From NCBI RefSeq assembly GCF_963082655.1, contig NC_081553.1, positions 206,567,272-206,631,271 of the forward strand: 64,000 nt of DNA. Direction: 5' to 3'. Both the position numbers and the translations under genes were made by a program. Position 1 is the first letter of the stretch. Each line of letters opens with the position of its first letter. Below the pieces are notes generated by a model. It was given only the letters and a program-made list of their open reading frames with translations. It was not told the DNA's origin and did no database searches. Shown piece after piece: positions 51,748 through 62,194 of this stretch. The stretch comes from Stomoxys calcitrans. Its lineage: Eukaryota > Arthropoda > Insecta > Diptera > Muscidae.

Positions 51748-53107
51748 TTATAGCCACCACTGACAAATGGGGTATATTCAGTTAGTCATTCCGTTTGCAA
51801 CACATTGAAATCTCGATTCCAGACCCCATAATGTATATATATTCTTGATCGTTGAAAAAATCTAAGACGATCTAGCCATGTCCGTCCGTCTGTCTGTTGA
51901 AATCACGCACAGACTTTAAAAATTGAGATATTGAGCTGAAACTTTGTCCATAAGTTAAGTTCGAAGATGGGCTATATCGGACTTTATCTTAATATAGCCC
52001 CCATATAGACCGATCCGCCGATTTAGGGTCTTAGGCCCCTAAAAGTCACATTTATTATCCGATTTTGCTGTAATTTGGGACAGCGAGTTGTGATTGGCCC
52101 TTCGACATCTTTTTTCAATGTGGCTCAGATCGGTCCAGATTTAGATATAGCTGCCATATAGACCGATCCACCGATTTAGGGTCTCAGGCCCAAAAAAGCC
52201 ACACTTAATGTCAGACCCTTCGGCTTCCTTCTTAAATTTGGCCCAGGTCGGTCCAGTTAGGTGCCATGTAGACCGATCTCTCGATTTAAGGTTTTAGGCC
52301 CATAAAAGGCGCATTTATTGTCCGATGTCGTCGAAATTTGGGACAGTAAGTTGCGTTTGGTCCTTCCACTTCCTTCTTTAATTTCGCCAAGATTGCTCTA
52401 GATTTGAATATAGCTGCCATATAGACCGATCTCTCGGTACAAAGTTCTGGGCCCATAAAAGTCGTATTTATTGTCCGATATCGTCGAAATTTTGAACAAT
52501 GAGTTAAGTTAAACCCCTCGACATACTTTTGTAATATGTCGCAGGTCGGTCCAGATTTGGATATAGCTGCCATTTAGACCGATCTCTCGATTTGGAAGAA
52601 TGAGTTGCGTTAGGCCCTTCGACATCCTCCTTTAATTTGGCCAAGATTGGTCTAGATTTGAATATAGCTGCCATGATCCGACCGATCTCTTGATTTAAGG
52701 TTTTGGGCCTTAAAAGGCGCATTTATTGTCCGATTTCGCCGAGATTTCGCACAGTGAGTTGCGTTAGGCTCTTCGACATCTTTCTGCAATTTGGCCTAGA
52801 TCGGTTCAGATTTGAATATAGCTGCCATATAGACCGATCTCTCGTTTAAAGGTTTTGGGCACATAAAAGAAGCATTCATTTTCAGAATTCGTCGAAATTT
52901 GGGACAGTGAGTTGTGATAGGCCTTTTGATATCCTTCTTCAATTTGGCTTAGATCGGTCCAAATCGGACCATATTTTAATATAACTGCTATGGGTGCATA
53001 AATTATTCATTTTTCACCGGATAATGACGAAAGGTGGTTCACATATATACTCGAGGAGGTGGGTATCCAAAGTTCGGCGCGGTCGAACATAACTCATTTT
53101 ACTTGTT
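51748..53107 (+). mobile_element. Helentron-like repeat, subfamily B (copy B5), complete
   Basis: Head TTATAGCCACCACTGAC (one-base change from the usual), then CATAATGTATATATATTC and CATGTCCGTCCGTCTGTCTG. Seven modules follow, one shortened, then the last unit ATAACTGCTATGGGTGC. Tail GAGGAGGTGGGTATCC, palindrome GTTCGGCGCGGTCGAAC, ACTTGTT to 53107. Confidence 0.82.
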
Positions 53108-53109
53108 CA

Positions 53110-53636
53110 ATAAAAATATTGATTTTTTAAGTATTATCTTTTTGGCAACACTGGTTTAAACAGCTCAACCACGTTTCGTGTTTTGTTTTACTGTCAAACA
53201 TCTTCAGTATGGTCTATAATTTAACCATGAATCGTCTTACAATTGAACAACGCTGGCAAATTATTGGATTGTGCTCTGTTAAGAAAGTTCATCGCGCGCT
53301 TCTGCGTTCTTCAAAGACTATTTTAGGCTCAATGGGTATGTAATAAGCAGAATTATCGATGGTGGAGTGAAGATCAGCCATTCGCATTGTAAGAGCTATC
53401 AATGCATCCAGGAAAAGTCACAGTTTGGTGGGGTTTATGGGCTGGTGGCATCATTGGACCGTACTTCTTTAAAGATGATGCGAATCGTAATGTAACTGTG
53501 AATGGTAAGCGCTACCGTGAGATGATATCCAATTTTTTTTTTTGCCCAAAATGCAAGAGCTTGACTTGCAGGACATGTGGTTTCAACAAGACGGTGCCGC
53601 ATGCCATGTTCACTCTAAACGCTCAAGAATTCTAAT
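53110..53636 (+). pseudogene. Tc1/mariner-superfamily transposase remnant, internally deleted (copy T2)
   Basis: The plus-strand ATG at 53227 gives MNRLTIEQRWQIIGLCSVKK and VHRALL, then jumps to GSMGM and, through frame changes, KSHSLVGFMGWWHHWTVLL, VTVNGKRYREMISNFFF and MWFQQDGAACHVH. The jump occurs at the same place as in T1 (39095-39880), so both descend from one deleted ancestor. The N-terminal helix-turn-helix and the second catalytic Asp region are present. The first catalytic Asp region is lost. HLE-B5 lies directly upstream and HLE-C debris downstream. Confidence 0.75.
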
Positions 53637-53790
53637 TTGAAAGTCGGTTTATGTGGCGGCTATACCAGGATTGGACTGATTTAGACCATACTATGCACAG
53701 TTGTTGGAAATCATTCCTCAACGATGTGTACAACATTTCAGTCAAATCGGCTGAGAATTGTGCCCCCTAAAACCTCTAGGACCCCATCTT
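53637..53790 (-). repeat. Single HLE-C module
   Basis: One diverged module of about 153 bp: AGTCGGTTTATGTGGCGGCT, TGCACAGTTGTTGGAAATC and TTTCAGTCAAATCGGC. No ends. Confidence 0.6.
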
Positions 53791-54549
53791 ATTTGTTTGT
53801 TTATTTGTCGGTTTGTTTGTTTGTTCCATATAGACTCAAAAACGGCTGAACCGATTACTGTGAAATTTTCACGGATTGTGTAGGTTGGTCTGGAAGGAAA
53901 CATAGGCTATATAATTTTTTGATATCGGAAGGTGGGCGGACCCTCCCCCTTACCCCAAAAATACTACTCAAAAATTCAAAAATTCAAGAGTAGAGTACGA
54001 ATTTCATAATAAAAGTTGGGTCCAAGTACCTGGAGGGCCGCCCCAGCCTCAAAATATGTTTATTTGATGATCATGACAATATGGGACTCAAATGAAAGGT
54101 TTTCGAAAGCAGATTACGAATATGGTCAGGAAAAAGAAATATGCTGTATAATTTGTTGATATCGGAAGGGGGCTGATCCTCCCCGTTACCTCAAAAATAC
54201 CACCTAAAATCTCAAGTGGACCGATAAAGACAATATGGATATCAAATGAAAGGTATTGAAGAGTAGAATACGAATATGGTATTAAAAATTAGGTACAAGT
54301 ACCCAGGAAGTTGCCTTTACCCCAAAATGTCTAAAAGCAGACAAATTGGTCTTCCATATCAATATGGGGCTTAAATGAAAGGTATTTAGGAGTAGATTAC
54401 GAATCTGGCATACAAAATCAGATCGAAGTATAGGGGGTCACCCCACCCCCCAAAAACTCACCAAATGAGCATATGACCCATCCTGACTATATGGGACTCG
54501 GTTTGGTTGTTTGTTCCGTAGAATCAAAAAAATGAAACATAGGTTATAT
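53791..54549. repeat. Second module-type repeat (AAATGAAAGGT family)
   Basis: It begins with a TTTGTTTG-rich stretch and GGCTGAACCGATTACTG, then units containing CAATATGG-x-x-x-CAAATGAAAGGT followed by GTAGA(T/A)TACGAAT. AATGAAAGGT is at 54091, 54245 and 54374. C-rich stretches (CCCCACCCCCC) lie between units. It ends with a second TTTGTTCCGTAGAATCAAAA, so the two ends echo each other. I have the impression that it is a widespread insect repeat, but I cannot name it. Confidence 0.6.
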
Positions 54550-54554
54550 AATTG

Positions 54555-56167
54555 TTATACCCTCCACCATAGGATGGGGGGTATACTAATTTCGTCATTC
54601 TGTTAGTAACTACTCAAAATATACGTCGGAGACCCCATAAATTATATATATTCTTGGCCGTCGCGACATTTTATGTCGATCTAGCCATGTCCGTCCGTCT
54701 GTCTGTCGAAAGCACGCTAACTTCCGAAGCTAGCTGCTTGAAATTTTGCACAAATACCTTTTATTAGTTTAGGTCGGTTAGTATTGTAAATGGGCCATAT
54801 CGGTCCATGTTTTGATATAGCTGCCATATAAACCGATCTTGGGTCTTGACTTCTTCAGCCTCTAGAGTGCGCAATTCTTATCCGATTGAAATGAAATTTT
54901 GCACGACATGTTCTATTATGATTTCCAATAACTGTGCCAAGTATGGTTCAAATCGGTCCATAACCTGATATAGCTGCCATATAAACCGATCTGGGGTCTT
55001 GACTTCTTGACCCTCTAGAGTGCGCAATTCTTATCCGATTGGAATAAAATTTTGCACAACGTGTTTTGTTATGATTTTCAACAACTGTGTCAAGTATGGA
55101 TCAAACCGGTCTATAACCTTATATAGCTGTCATATAAACCGATCTTGGGTCTTGACTTCTTGAGCCTCTAGAGGGCGCTATTCTTATCAGATTTGAACGA
55201 ATTTTTGCACGAAGTATTTTGTTATGATATCCAACAACTATGCCAAATATGGTTCAAATCGGTTCATAACCTGATATAGCTGTCACATAAACAGATCTTG
55301 GGTCTTGACTTCTTGAGCCTCTAGAGGGCGCTATTCTTATCAGATTTGAACGAATTTTTGCACGAAGTATTTGTTATGATATCCAACAACTGTGCCAAAT
55401 ATGGTTCAAATCGATTCATAACCTGATATAGCTGTCACATAAACAGATCTTGGGTCTTGACTTCTTGAGCCTCTAGAGGGCGCTATTCTTATCAGATTTG
55501 AATGAATTTTTGCACAAAGTATTTTGTTATGATATCCAACAACTGTGCCAAATATGGTTCAAATCGGTTCATAACCTGATATAGCTGTCATATAAACAGA
55601 TCTGGGATCTTGACTTCTTGAGCCTCTAGGGGGCGCAATTCCTATCCGCTTTGTCTGAAATTTTGCTAGACGTATTGTATTCTTACTTTCAACAACTGTG
55701 TCAAATAAGGTTCAAATCGGTTCATAACCTAATATAGCTGCCATATAAACCGATCTGGGATCTTGACTTCTTGAGCCTCTAGAGGTCGCAATTATTATCC
55801 GATTTGCCTGAAATTTGTACGACGGATCCACTCATGACCATCAATATACGTGTTTATTATGGTCTGAATCGGTCTATAGCCCGATACAGCTCCCATATAA
55901 ATCGATCTCTCTATTTTACTTCTTGAGCCCCCAAAGGGCCTAATTCTTTTTCGAATTGGCTGACATTTTACACTGGTCTCCAACATATAATATAATTGTG
56001 GTCCAAACCGGACCATGTCTTGATATCGCTCTAATAGCAGAGAAAATCTTTTCTTATATCCTTTTTTGCATAAGAAGAGATGCCGGGAAAAGAACTCGAC
56101 AAATGCGACCCATGGTGGAGGGTATATAAGATTCGGCCCGGCCGAACTTAGCACGCTTTTACTTGTT
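54555..56167 (+). mobile_element. Helentron-like repeat, subfamily C (copy C3), complete
   Basis: Head TTATACCCTCCACCATAGG; microsatellite CATGTCCGTCCGTCTGTCTG; module cores at 54814, 54967, 55120, 55273, 55425, 55578 and 55731 (steps 153, 153, 153, 152, 153, 153). Three adjacent modules around 55187-55570 are almost identical (GAGGGCGCTATTCTTATCAG), a local amplification. Tail CCATGGTGGAGGGTATATAAG, TTCGGCCCGGCCGAACTTAG, ACTTGTT at 56161-56167. Length is 1,613 bp. Confidence 0.88.
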
Positions 56168-56400
56168 AGATATCGCATTCTGTTGTGGATATAGCTTCGA
56201 TTTCCCGATTTACGGTCTTCAATCCATATAAGACCCATTTATTATCCGATTTCAATTACATATTGAATCATTGAATTGTGGCGATTTTGGCTGAGAAAAT
56301 ATCGTATTTCAATATAACCACTATAGGTTTATAAATGGTGCATATTTCACTGAATTTTGACGAAATATTATTTATACATATACTCAGATACTTTGTATAC
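56168..56400 (+). repeat. HLE-B tail-side fragment
   Basis: GATATAGCTTCGATTTCCCG, a CCCATTTATTATCCGATTTC-like stretch, then ATAACCACTATAGGTTTATA and TTTCACTGAATTTTGACGAA follow the last module and last unit of subfamily B. The tail palindrome is missing. Confidence 0.6.
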
Positions 56401-56968
56401 TGAAATCCAAAAGTACCTTTCATGCTGTCATTTATCACCTCTGTCCCCATCTGTATTTCAATATCTATGCAGATATCTCCAATTTGGTACGTCATAATGC
56501 AGTTTCCTTTCAAATTGTCTGCATGTGTGTGTGTGTGTGAGAGAGAGTGTATAGTGCACATGATACTGTAGCTGCCAGGCATTCACCCGACACACACACA
56601 CACACACACACACACACATTTATAACCTGGAAAATCAAAATATAATCTTACACATCAGGGCAAAGTCTTATGGTTTTAGTCTGACTGCTTCTTTTTTTTT
56701 TCAGCAGCTCGGTTTGCATGTGATTGATATTAGGTATACACTAGCGTATGTATGTTTGTGTGTTGGAAATTCCCCTATCTCAAAAAAAAAACGGGGTTTT
56801 AAGTAAAAGCCAAAACAGATGCAGATGAATTACCCAAACAAATATAAGATAACATGGTAAAGAATTTGTCAAATTGTAACGAGGTTTTAAAAATAATTGC
56901 GGTAATTTTACAATAATTTTGTAAGACATGCCTCAATCAATATTTGAAAAGTCTATAGTGTAGCAATG
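56401..56968. other. Unassigned stretch with microsatellites
   Basis: (TG)n at 56524-56539 with an adjoining (GA)n, and (AC)n at 56590-56618. A minus frame of 104 codons (56582-56268) overlaps the repeats and is not convincing. Confidence 0.5.
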
Positions 56969-57095
56969 GTTTTTATAACCACCATCATAGGATGGGGGAT
57001 ATGCCAACCTAGTCATTCCAATCATAAAACCTTGATATATTGCTTTGCGTTCCCATTAAATATATATACGAGGTATATACAAAATTTCCTATGAA
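56969..57095 (+). repeat. HLE head fragment
   Basis: TTTTTATAACCACCATCATAGG, ATGCCAACCTAGTCATTCC and CCCATTAAATATATATACGAG are the D1-type head. It ends before the microsatellite; a SINE follows. Confidence 0.6.
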
Positions 57096-57100
57096 ACTTC

Positions 57101-57333
57101 CTTTAATGAGCAGGGAACTCTTTTCTCTTATCAACGACAGCAGTCCGATTAAATTTTATGCTCAATGATAAGGGCCTGCTTTTTATGCCGAGTACGAGCG
57201 GCGCGCTGCATTGCGATACCATTTGGTAGAGAAGTTTTAACATGGCAGGATACATCACAGCCAGCATTGGTAAGGGGATAACCACCGGTGAAAATTTTTG
57301 CGTCATAGGCGGACATGCTAACATCTGCGCCGC
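57101..57333 (-). mobile_element. tRNA-derived SINE, minus, shortened
   Basis: Minus reading gives GCGCAGATGTTAGCATGTCC at the head (box A region), loses the box B segment, then follows the body (AATTTTCACCGGTGGTTATCC, ATGTTAAAACTTCTCTACC, GCCGCTCGTACTCGGCATAA) to TCAATGAGCATAAAATTTAA-type sequence. The deletion of box B leaves it without a full promoter. Confidence 0.65.
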
Positions 57334-57404
57334 GTTGGCTTCCGCTATACATTTCTGGCCTTATCATGAAATTCAACGTTTTGGTTGTTTTTCAATGTAT
57401 CCTT

Positions 57405-57892
57405 CTGCATGATGTTTACACTCTTGCATGCTCTAAAACCAAAGTTTTCTGAATTTTTTTCAATCAATTTATGATGTGCCACTCATAATTTACCGTCCTA
57501 TGTTGCTCAAGCGGAATAGTCGCCCCATGACCAGTTTTGCCGATGAAACAGTCGACCGTTTGATTCGAAGTAATTTGCTAGCTGCGAATACCTTACTAAC
57601 CAATTTTGAAGCACTGTGAACGCCCTTTTTTGGAATTTCTTCGCACTAATCGACATGAGCCTTTTTTTTTAACGATTGTCAAATTGTGCAGAATCCAACG
57701 AGAACAAACCTTTTTTTTTGCGGGAAGGTGTTCATGTTATGTGGAATGTATGCTGGTAGAAGAAATGTGAGAGAATTTCGTTATCTCACGGTATGCCACA
57801 TGACGATCTTGCATTATAAGTTCAGACATGGCATCAATGTTCTCATTGGGGAGCGGTCGTTTTTGGATGACCAACATCGTTGAGTGAGCGTC
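57405..57892 (-). pseudogene. Mariner transposase fragment, decayed
   Basis: Minus strand, read across several frames: SELIMQDRHVAYREI, SHISSTSIHS, CSRWILHNLTIVKKK and, further on, GKTGHGATIPLEQHRTVNYEW. These are the second helix-turn-helix of the DNA-binding region, the linker, and a stretch after the first catalytic Asp, in the order of insect mariner transposases. The segment with the first catalytic Asp between them is deleted. Stops and T-runs (57661-57670, 57711-57719) confirm decay. It differs from the family that gave the MITEs, as far as the fragment lets me judge. Confidence 0.65.
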
Positions 57893-57896
57893 TACC

Positions 57897-59405
57897 ACGA
57901 TCGGTTTATATGACAACTATATCAGGTTATTGACCGATTTGAACAAAACTTATCACAGTTGTTGGAAGTCATAGCAAAATACGTCGTGCAAAATTTCGTT
58001 CCAATCGGATAATAATTGCGACCTCAAGAGGCTCAAGAAGTCAAGATCCCAGATTGGTTTATATGGCAGCTATATTAGATTATGAACCGATTTGAACCTT
58101 ATTTGGCACAGTTGTTGAAAGTCATAATCAAAAAAAGTCATGCTAAATTTCAGCTAAATCGGATAGGAATTGCGCCCTCTAGAAGCTCAAGAAGTCAAGT
58201 CCCCACATCGGTTTATATGAAAACTATATCAGGTTATTGACCCATTTGAACCATACTTTACACAGATATTGGATATCATAACAAAAGACGTTGTGCAAAA
58301 TTTCTTTCCAATCGGATAAGAATTGCGCCCTCTATAGGCTGAAGAAGTCAAGACCCAATATCGGTTTATACGGCACCTATATCAGGTTATTGACCCATTT
58401 GAACCATACTTGACACAGATATTAGATATCATAACAAAAGACGTTGTGCAAAATTTCTTTCCAATCGGATAAGAATTGCGCCCTCTATAGGCTGAAGAAG
58501 TCAAGACCCAAGATCGGTTTATACGGCACCTATATCAGGTTATTGACCCATTTGAACCATACTTGACACAGATATTAGATATCATAACAAAAGACGTTGT
58601 GCAAAATTTCGTTCCAATCGGATAAGAATTGTGCCCTCTATAGGCTGAAGAAGTCAAGACCCAAGATCGGTTTATATGGCACCTGTATTAGGTTATGGAC
58701 CGATTTGAGCCATACTTGACACAGATGTTGGATATCATAACAAAACACGTCGTGCAAAATTTTATTCCAATCGGATAAGAATGGCGCCCTCTAGAGGCTC
58801 AAGAAGTCAAAACCCAAGATCGGTTTATATGGCACCTATATCAGGTTATTGACCCATTTAAACCATACTTGTCACAGATATTGCATATCATAACAAAACA
58901 CGTCGTGCAAAATTTCGTTCCAATCGGATAAGAATTGCGCCCTCTAGAGGCTCAAGAAGTCAAGACCCAAGATCGGTTTATATGGCACCTATATCAGGTT
59001 ATTGACCCATTTGAACCATACTTTTCACAGATATTGGATATCATAACAAAACATAGGATAAGAATTGCGCCCTCTAGAGGCTCAAGAAGTCAAGACCCAA
59101 GATCGGTTTTTATGGCACCTATATCAGGTTATCGACCGTTTTGAGCCATATACGACACAAATGTTGGATATCATAACAAAACACGTCGTACAAAATTTTA
59201 TTCCAATCGGATAAGAATTGCGCACTCTAGAGGCTCAAGAAGTCAAGACCCAAGATCGGGTTATATGGCAGCTATATCAGGTTATGATCCGATTTGAGCC
59301 ATACTTGACACAACTGTTGGATTCAATAACAAAACACGTCGTGCAAAATTTCATTCCAATCGGATAAGAATTGCGCATTCTAGCGGTACAAAATTTTAAG
59401 ATCTA
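57897..59405 (-). mobile_element. Helentron-like repeat, subfamily C (copy C9), modules only
   Basis: About ten modules of 152-153 bp without tail or head. Modules between 58260 and 58680 are nearly identical (GACGTTGTGCAAAATTTC, CTCTATAGGCTGAAGAAGTC), and another subset carries TATGGCACCTATATCAGG. One unit near 59041-59080 is shortened. At about 59405 it changes to B-type sequence. Confidence 0.78.
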
Positions 59406-59424
59406 GGATCGGTTTACACGGTAG

Positions 59425-60422
59425 CTATCGCCGAAGTTAAGTTAAGGACAGTGGGTTGTGTTTGGCTCCTCGACTTCTTTCTGCAATATGGCCCAGATCG
59501 GTCCAGATTTGGATATAGCTTCCATATAGACCGATCTCTCGTTTTAAGGTTTTGGGCCCATAAAAGGCGCATTTATTGTCCAATTTCGCCGAGATTTGGG
59601 ATAGTGAGTTGTCTTAGGCTCTTCAAGATTTTTGGACCAGATCGGTCTGGATTGGTCCAGATCTGAATATAGCTGCCATATAGGCTGATCTCTCGATTTA
59701 AGGTCCTGAGCCCATAAAAAGCGTATTTATAATCCGATTTTTTCAAAATTTGGGACAGTGAGTTGTGTTAGGCCCTTCGATATCCTCTTTCAATTTGGCC
59801 CATGTTGGTCATGATTTGAATATAGCTGCCATATAGACCGATCTCTTGATTTAAGGTTTTGGGCCCTTAAAAGGCGCAATTATTGTCCCATTTGGCCGAA
59901 ATTTTGGACAGTGAGTTATGTTAGGCTCTTCGAAATCTTTCTGAAACTTGGCCCAGATGGGTTCAGATTTGAATATAGCTGCCATATAGACCGATGTCGC
60001 GATTTAAGGTTTTGGAAAGGCGTATTTATTGTCCAATTTCTCCGAAATTTTAGACAGTGAGTTATGTTAGGCCTCTCGACATCTTTCTAAAATTCGGCCA
60101 AGATCGTTCTAGATTTGAATATAGCTGCCATATAGAACGATCTCTCGATTTAAGGTTTGGGAACTGTCGATTTAAGGTCTTGGGCCCATAAAAGACGCAT
60201 TTATTGTCCGATTGCGCCGAACAATGAATAATGACTTGTACCTCTTTGACCACTCAATGTCCGTCCCGAATTTGTTCCAAATCGGACCATTTTTCGATAT
60301 AGCTGCTATGGGGTCATAAGTTATGCATTTTTCACCGGATTTTGACAAAAGGTGGTTAACATATATATCCGAGGTGGTGGGTTATCCAAAGTTCGGCCTG
60401 GCTGAAAGCCTTTTTACTTGTT
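59425..60422 (+). mobile_element. Helentron-like repeat, subfamily B, tail half
   Basis: It begins inside a module (CGCCGAAGTTAAGTTAAGG), with five modules including GATATAGCTGCCATATAG-type cores, then the last unit GATATAGCTGCTATGGGG. Tail GAGGTGGTGGGTTATCC, palindrome GTTCGGCCTGGCTGAAA and ACTTGTT at 60416-60422. It is fused on the left to inverted C modules. Confidence 0.75.
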
Positions 60423-60431
60423 TTTTGTTTT

Positions 60432-60612
60432 TTATACCCACCACCATAGAATGGGAGATATATTGGGTTGCCCAAAAAGTAATTGCCATTGTGTTTTATA
60501 TACTCAGCACCGCCGGATGGGGGTATATTCATTTTGTCAATTTGGGCATAAGACTAATAGACATGCTTACACATATGGTTGACATGATTTTCTATTTGTT
60601 ATTGGGCCTTTA
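60432..60612 (+). repeat. Nested head pieces with a MITE end
   Basis: The HLE-B head TTATACCCACCACCATAGAATG (60432) is cut after a TA by a 25-bp MITE terminus (60463-60487). Then a second head piece follows (TATATACTCAGCACCGCCGG, GGGGGTATATTCATTTTGTC). Sequence up to 60612 is unassigned. Confidence 0.6.
60463..60487 (+). mobile_element. MITE terminus, solo
   Basis: TTGGGTTGCCCAAAAAGTAA plus TTGC, preceded by TA at 60461-60462, is the first 24-25 bp of the mariner MITE. The rest is absent. Confidence 0.75.
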
Positions 60613-60614
60613 TA

Positions 60615-60851
60615 TTGGGTTGCCCAAAAAGTAATTGCGGATTTTTTAAAAGAAAGTAAATGCATTTTTAATAAAACTTAGAATGAACTTTAATCAAATA
60701 TACTTTTTTTACACATGCTTTTTCTAAAGCAAGCTAAAAGTCACAGCTGATAACTGACAGAAGAAAGAATTCAATTACAGAGTCACAAGCTGTGAAAAAA
60801 TTTGTCAACGCCGACTATATGAAAAATCCGCAATTACTTTTTGGGCAACCA
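60615..60851 (+). mobile_element. Mariner-type MITE, full-length
   Basis: TA at 60613-60614, start TTGGGTTGCCC, and the complete interior with an extra ATGC near 60714 (TACACATGCTTTTTCT). It ends TTTTTGGGCAACC with the last bases changed. Confidence 0.9.
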
Positions 60852-60879
60852 TAGTTATCTCATATTTCTTTTGATGTAG

Positions 60880-61048
60880 ATCGTTAGGGGTTTCAAGCGC
60901 GTCAGATCGGTTCCGGTGTGGACATAGCGTCCATATAAAATGGTACTTTAGTCCGTTTTGACTTTTTGAGCCTCTGGAAAATGAAGTTGTTATCCGATTT
61001 GGTTGAAATTTTTCACGTGGCGTTTTGTTATGACTGTGACTTGTTTTT
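60880..61048 (+). repeat. HLE-C fragment
   Basis: GTCAGATCGGTTCCGG, GGACATAGCGTCCATATAAA, TTTTGACTTTTTGAGCCTCT and TTTTGTTATGACTGTGACTTGTT: one diverged module ending in a C-like ACTTGTT. Confidence 0.55.
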
Positions 61049-61900
61049 TCTACCATCCCCTTAAACTGCCAACATTTCCAAGGTCACATTGACAGTTAAA
61101 TTACGTCAATCAAAGAAATTAAAACACAATTAAACTCGTTAATTCTTAAAATTTACTCAACTTATTTGTTTCAAAGTCACCTTGAAGCCAATAAACTGAC
61201 TTTAATTCACCCCCCCCACACACTCAATGGCAAATATCATAACCATTCGATAGTTTGGCCTTCATTTCCGTATGGTGTTATTTTTTTGCATTTTTTTTCC
61301 TTTTGCCTTTATACAGTTTTTTGCCAATCTTCTCAATGGTCAATGCCAGATAAGTGGTTGTCATTATTAAAATTGCCTTGCAATAATGTCGAATAGCAAG
61401 CAATACTAACATTTGCCGACATTAGCATAATGTTTTATAAATTGCATTCCACTCCATACTATTGACCAAATCATGAATATGGCCATACAAAAGAACCCAA
61501 AGAGAAAAGAAAAACTAATGCCCAGCAACATCAAAGAATAGGTTTTTTTTTCTCCTTTTTTGTTTGTGCAAATTCCAAACTCAACCAATGACTGGGGACT
61601 TTTTTGCGGCTTCTCGTGAAGCAAGCCAATTTGGTTAATTGAATTAACACCTACAAAAAAGTATGGTAATGACCATTTCAGGTTTTTCTACGGGCCAGCA
61701 CAAAATAAATAAACATGCAAATTGTCATTCTAATCCAATTCCGGTGAAATTCATTTTTTTTCTCATCGATTTTGCTGCATGCTGATGTAAAAACTTATTT
61801 GTTTTGCAAAGCTTGCACTTTATGACTGCAAAACAAGGTAAATAACAGCAAAAAAACAACGGCATTAATATCGGTGAGGCAAATGAAAAACACAAAAGAG
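61049..61900. other. Unassigned stretch
   Basis: AT-rich with several T-runs (61272-61300, 61541-61561). A C-run at 61211-61217. No recognised coding or repeat sequence. Confidence 0.45.
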
Positions 61901-61904
61901 GGCA

Positions 61905-62101
61905 TTAAGTTTGAACGAAACGAATTTTGGATACCCACCAGCTGGGACATACATATCTATTAACTGGCGTCAAGGGGCTCAAGCAGTCAAATCGTGAGAT
62001 TGGCTTATATGGGAGCTATATCAGGTTATTGACCGATTTGAATCGCATTTGTCACGGAGCTCAAAAAGTCCTGATTTGTCTTCTTGAGCTCCTGATCGAT
62101 A
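61905..62101 (-). repeat. HLE fragment of a fourth type
   Basis: GAACGAAACGAATTTTGGATAC and CCACCAGCTGGG (tail, compare 29595-29625), then one module with GGCTTATATGGGAGCTATAT. It is cut by the MITE at 62104. Confidence 0.5.
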
Positions 62102-62103
62102 TA

Positions 62104-62194
62104 TTGGGTTGCCCAAAAAGTAATTGCGGATTTTTTAAAAGAAAGTAAATGCATTTTTAATAAAACTTAGAATGAACTTTAATCAAATATACTT
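62104..62194 (+). mobile_element. Mariner-type MITE, first 90 bp only
   Basis: It starts after TA (62102-62103) with TTGGGTTGCCC and runs to AATCAAATATACTT, where the head of HLE-B6 (TTATACCC) begins. The other MITE half is not found on the far side of B6. Confidence 0.85.
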
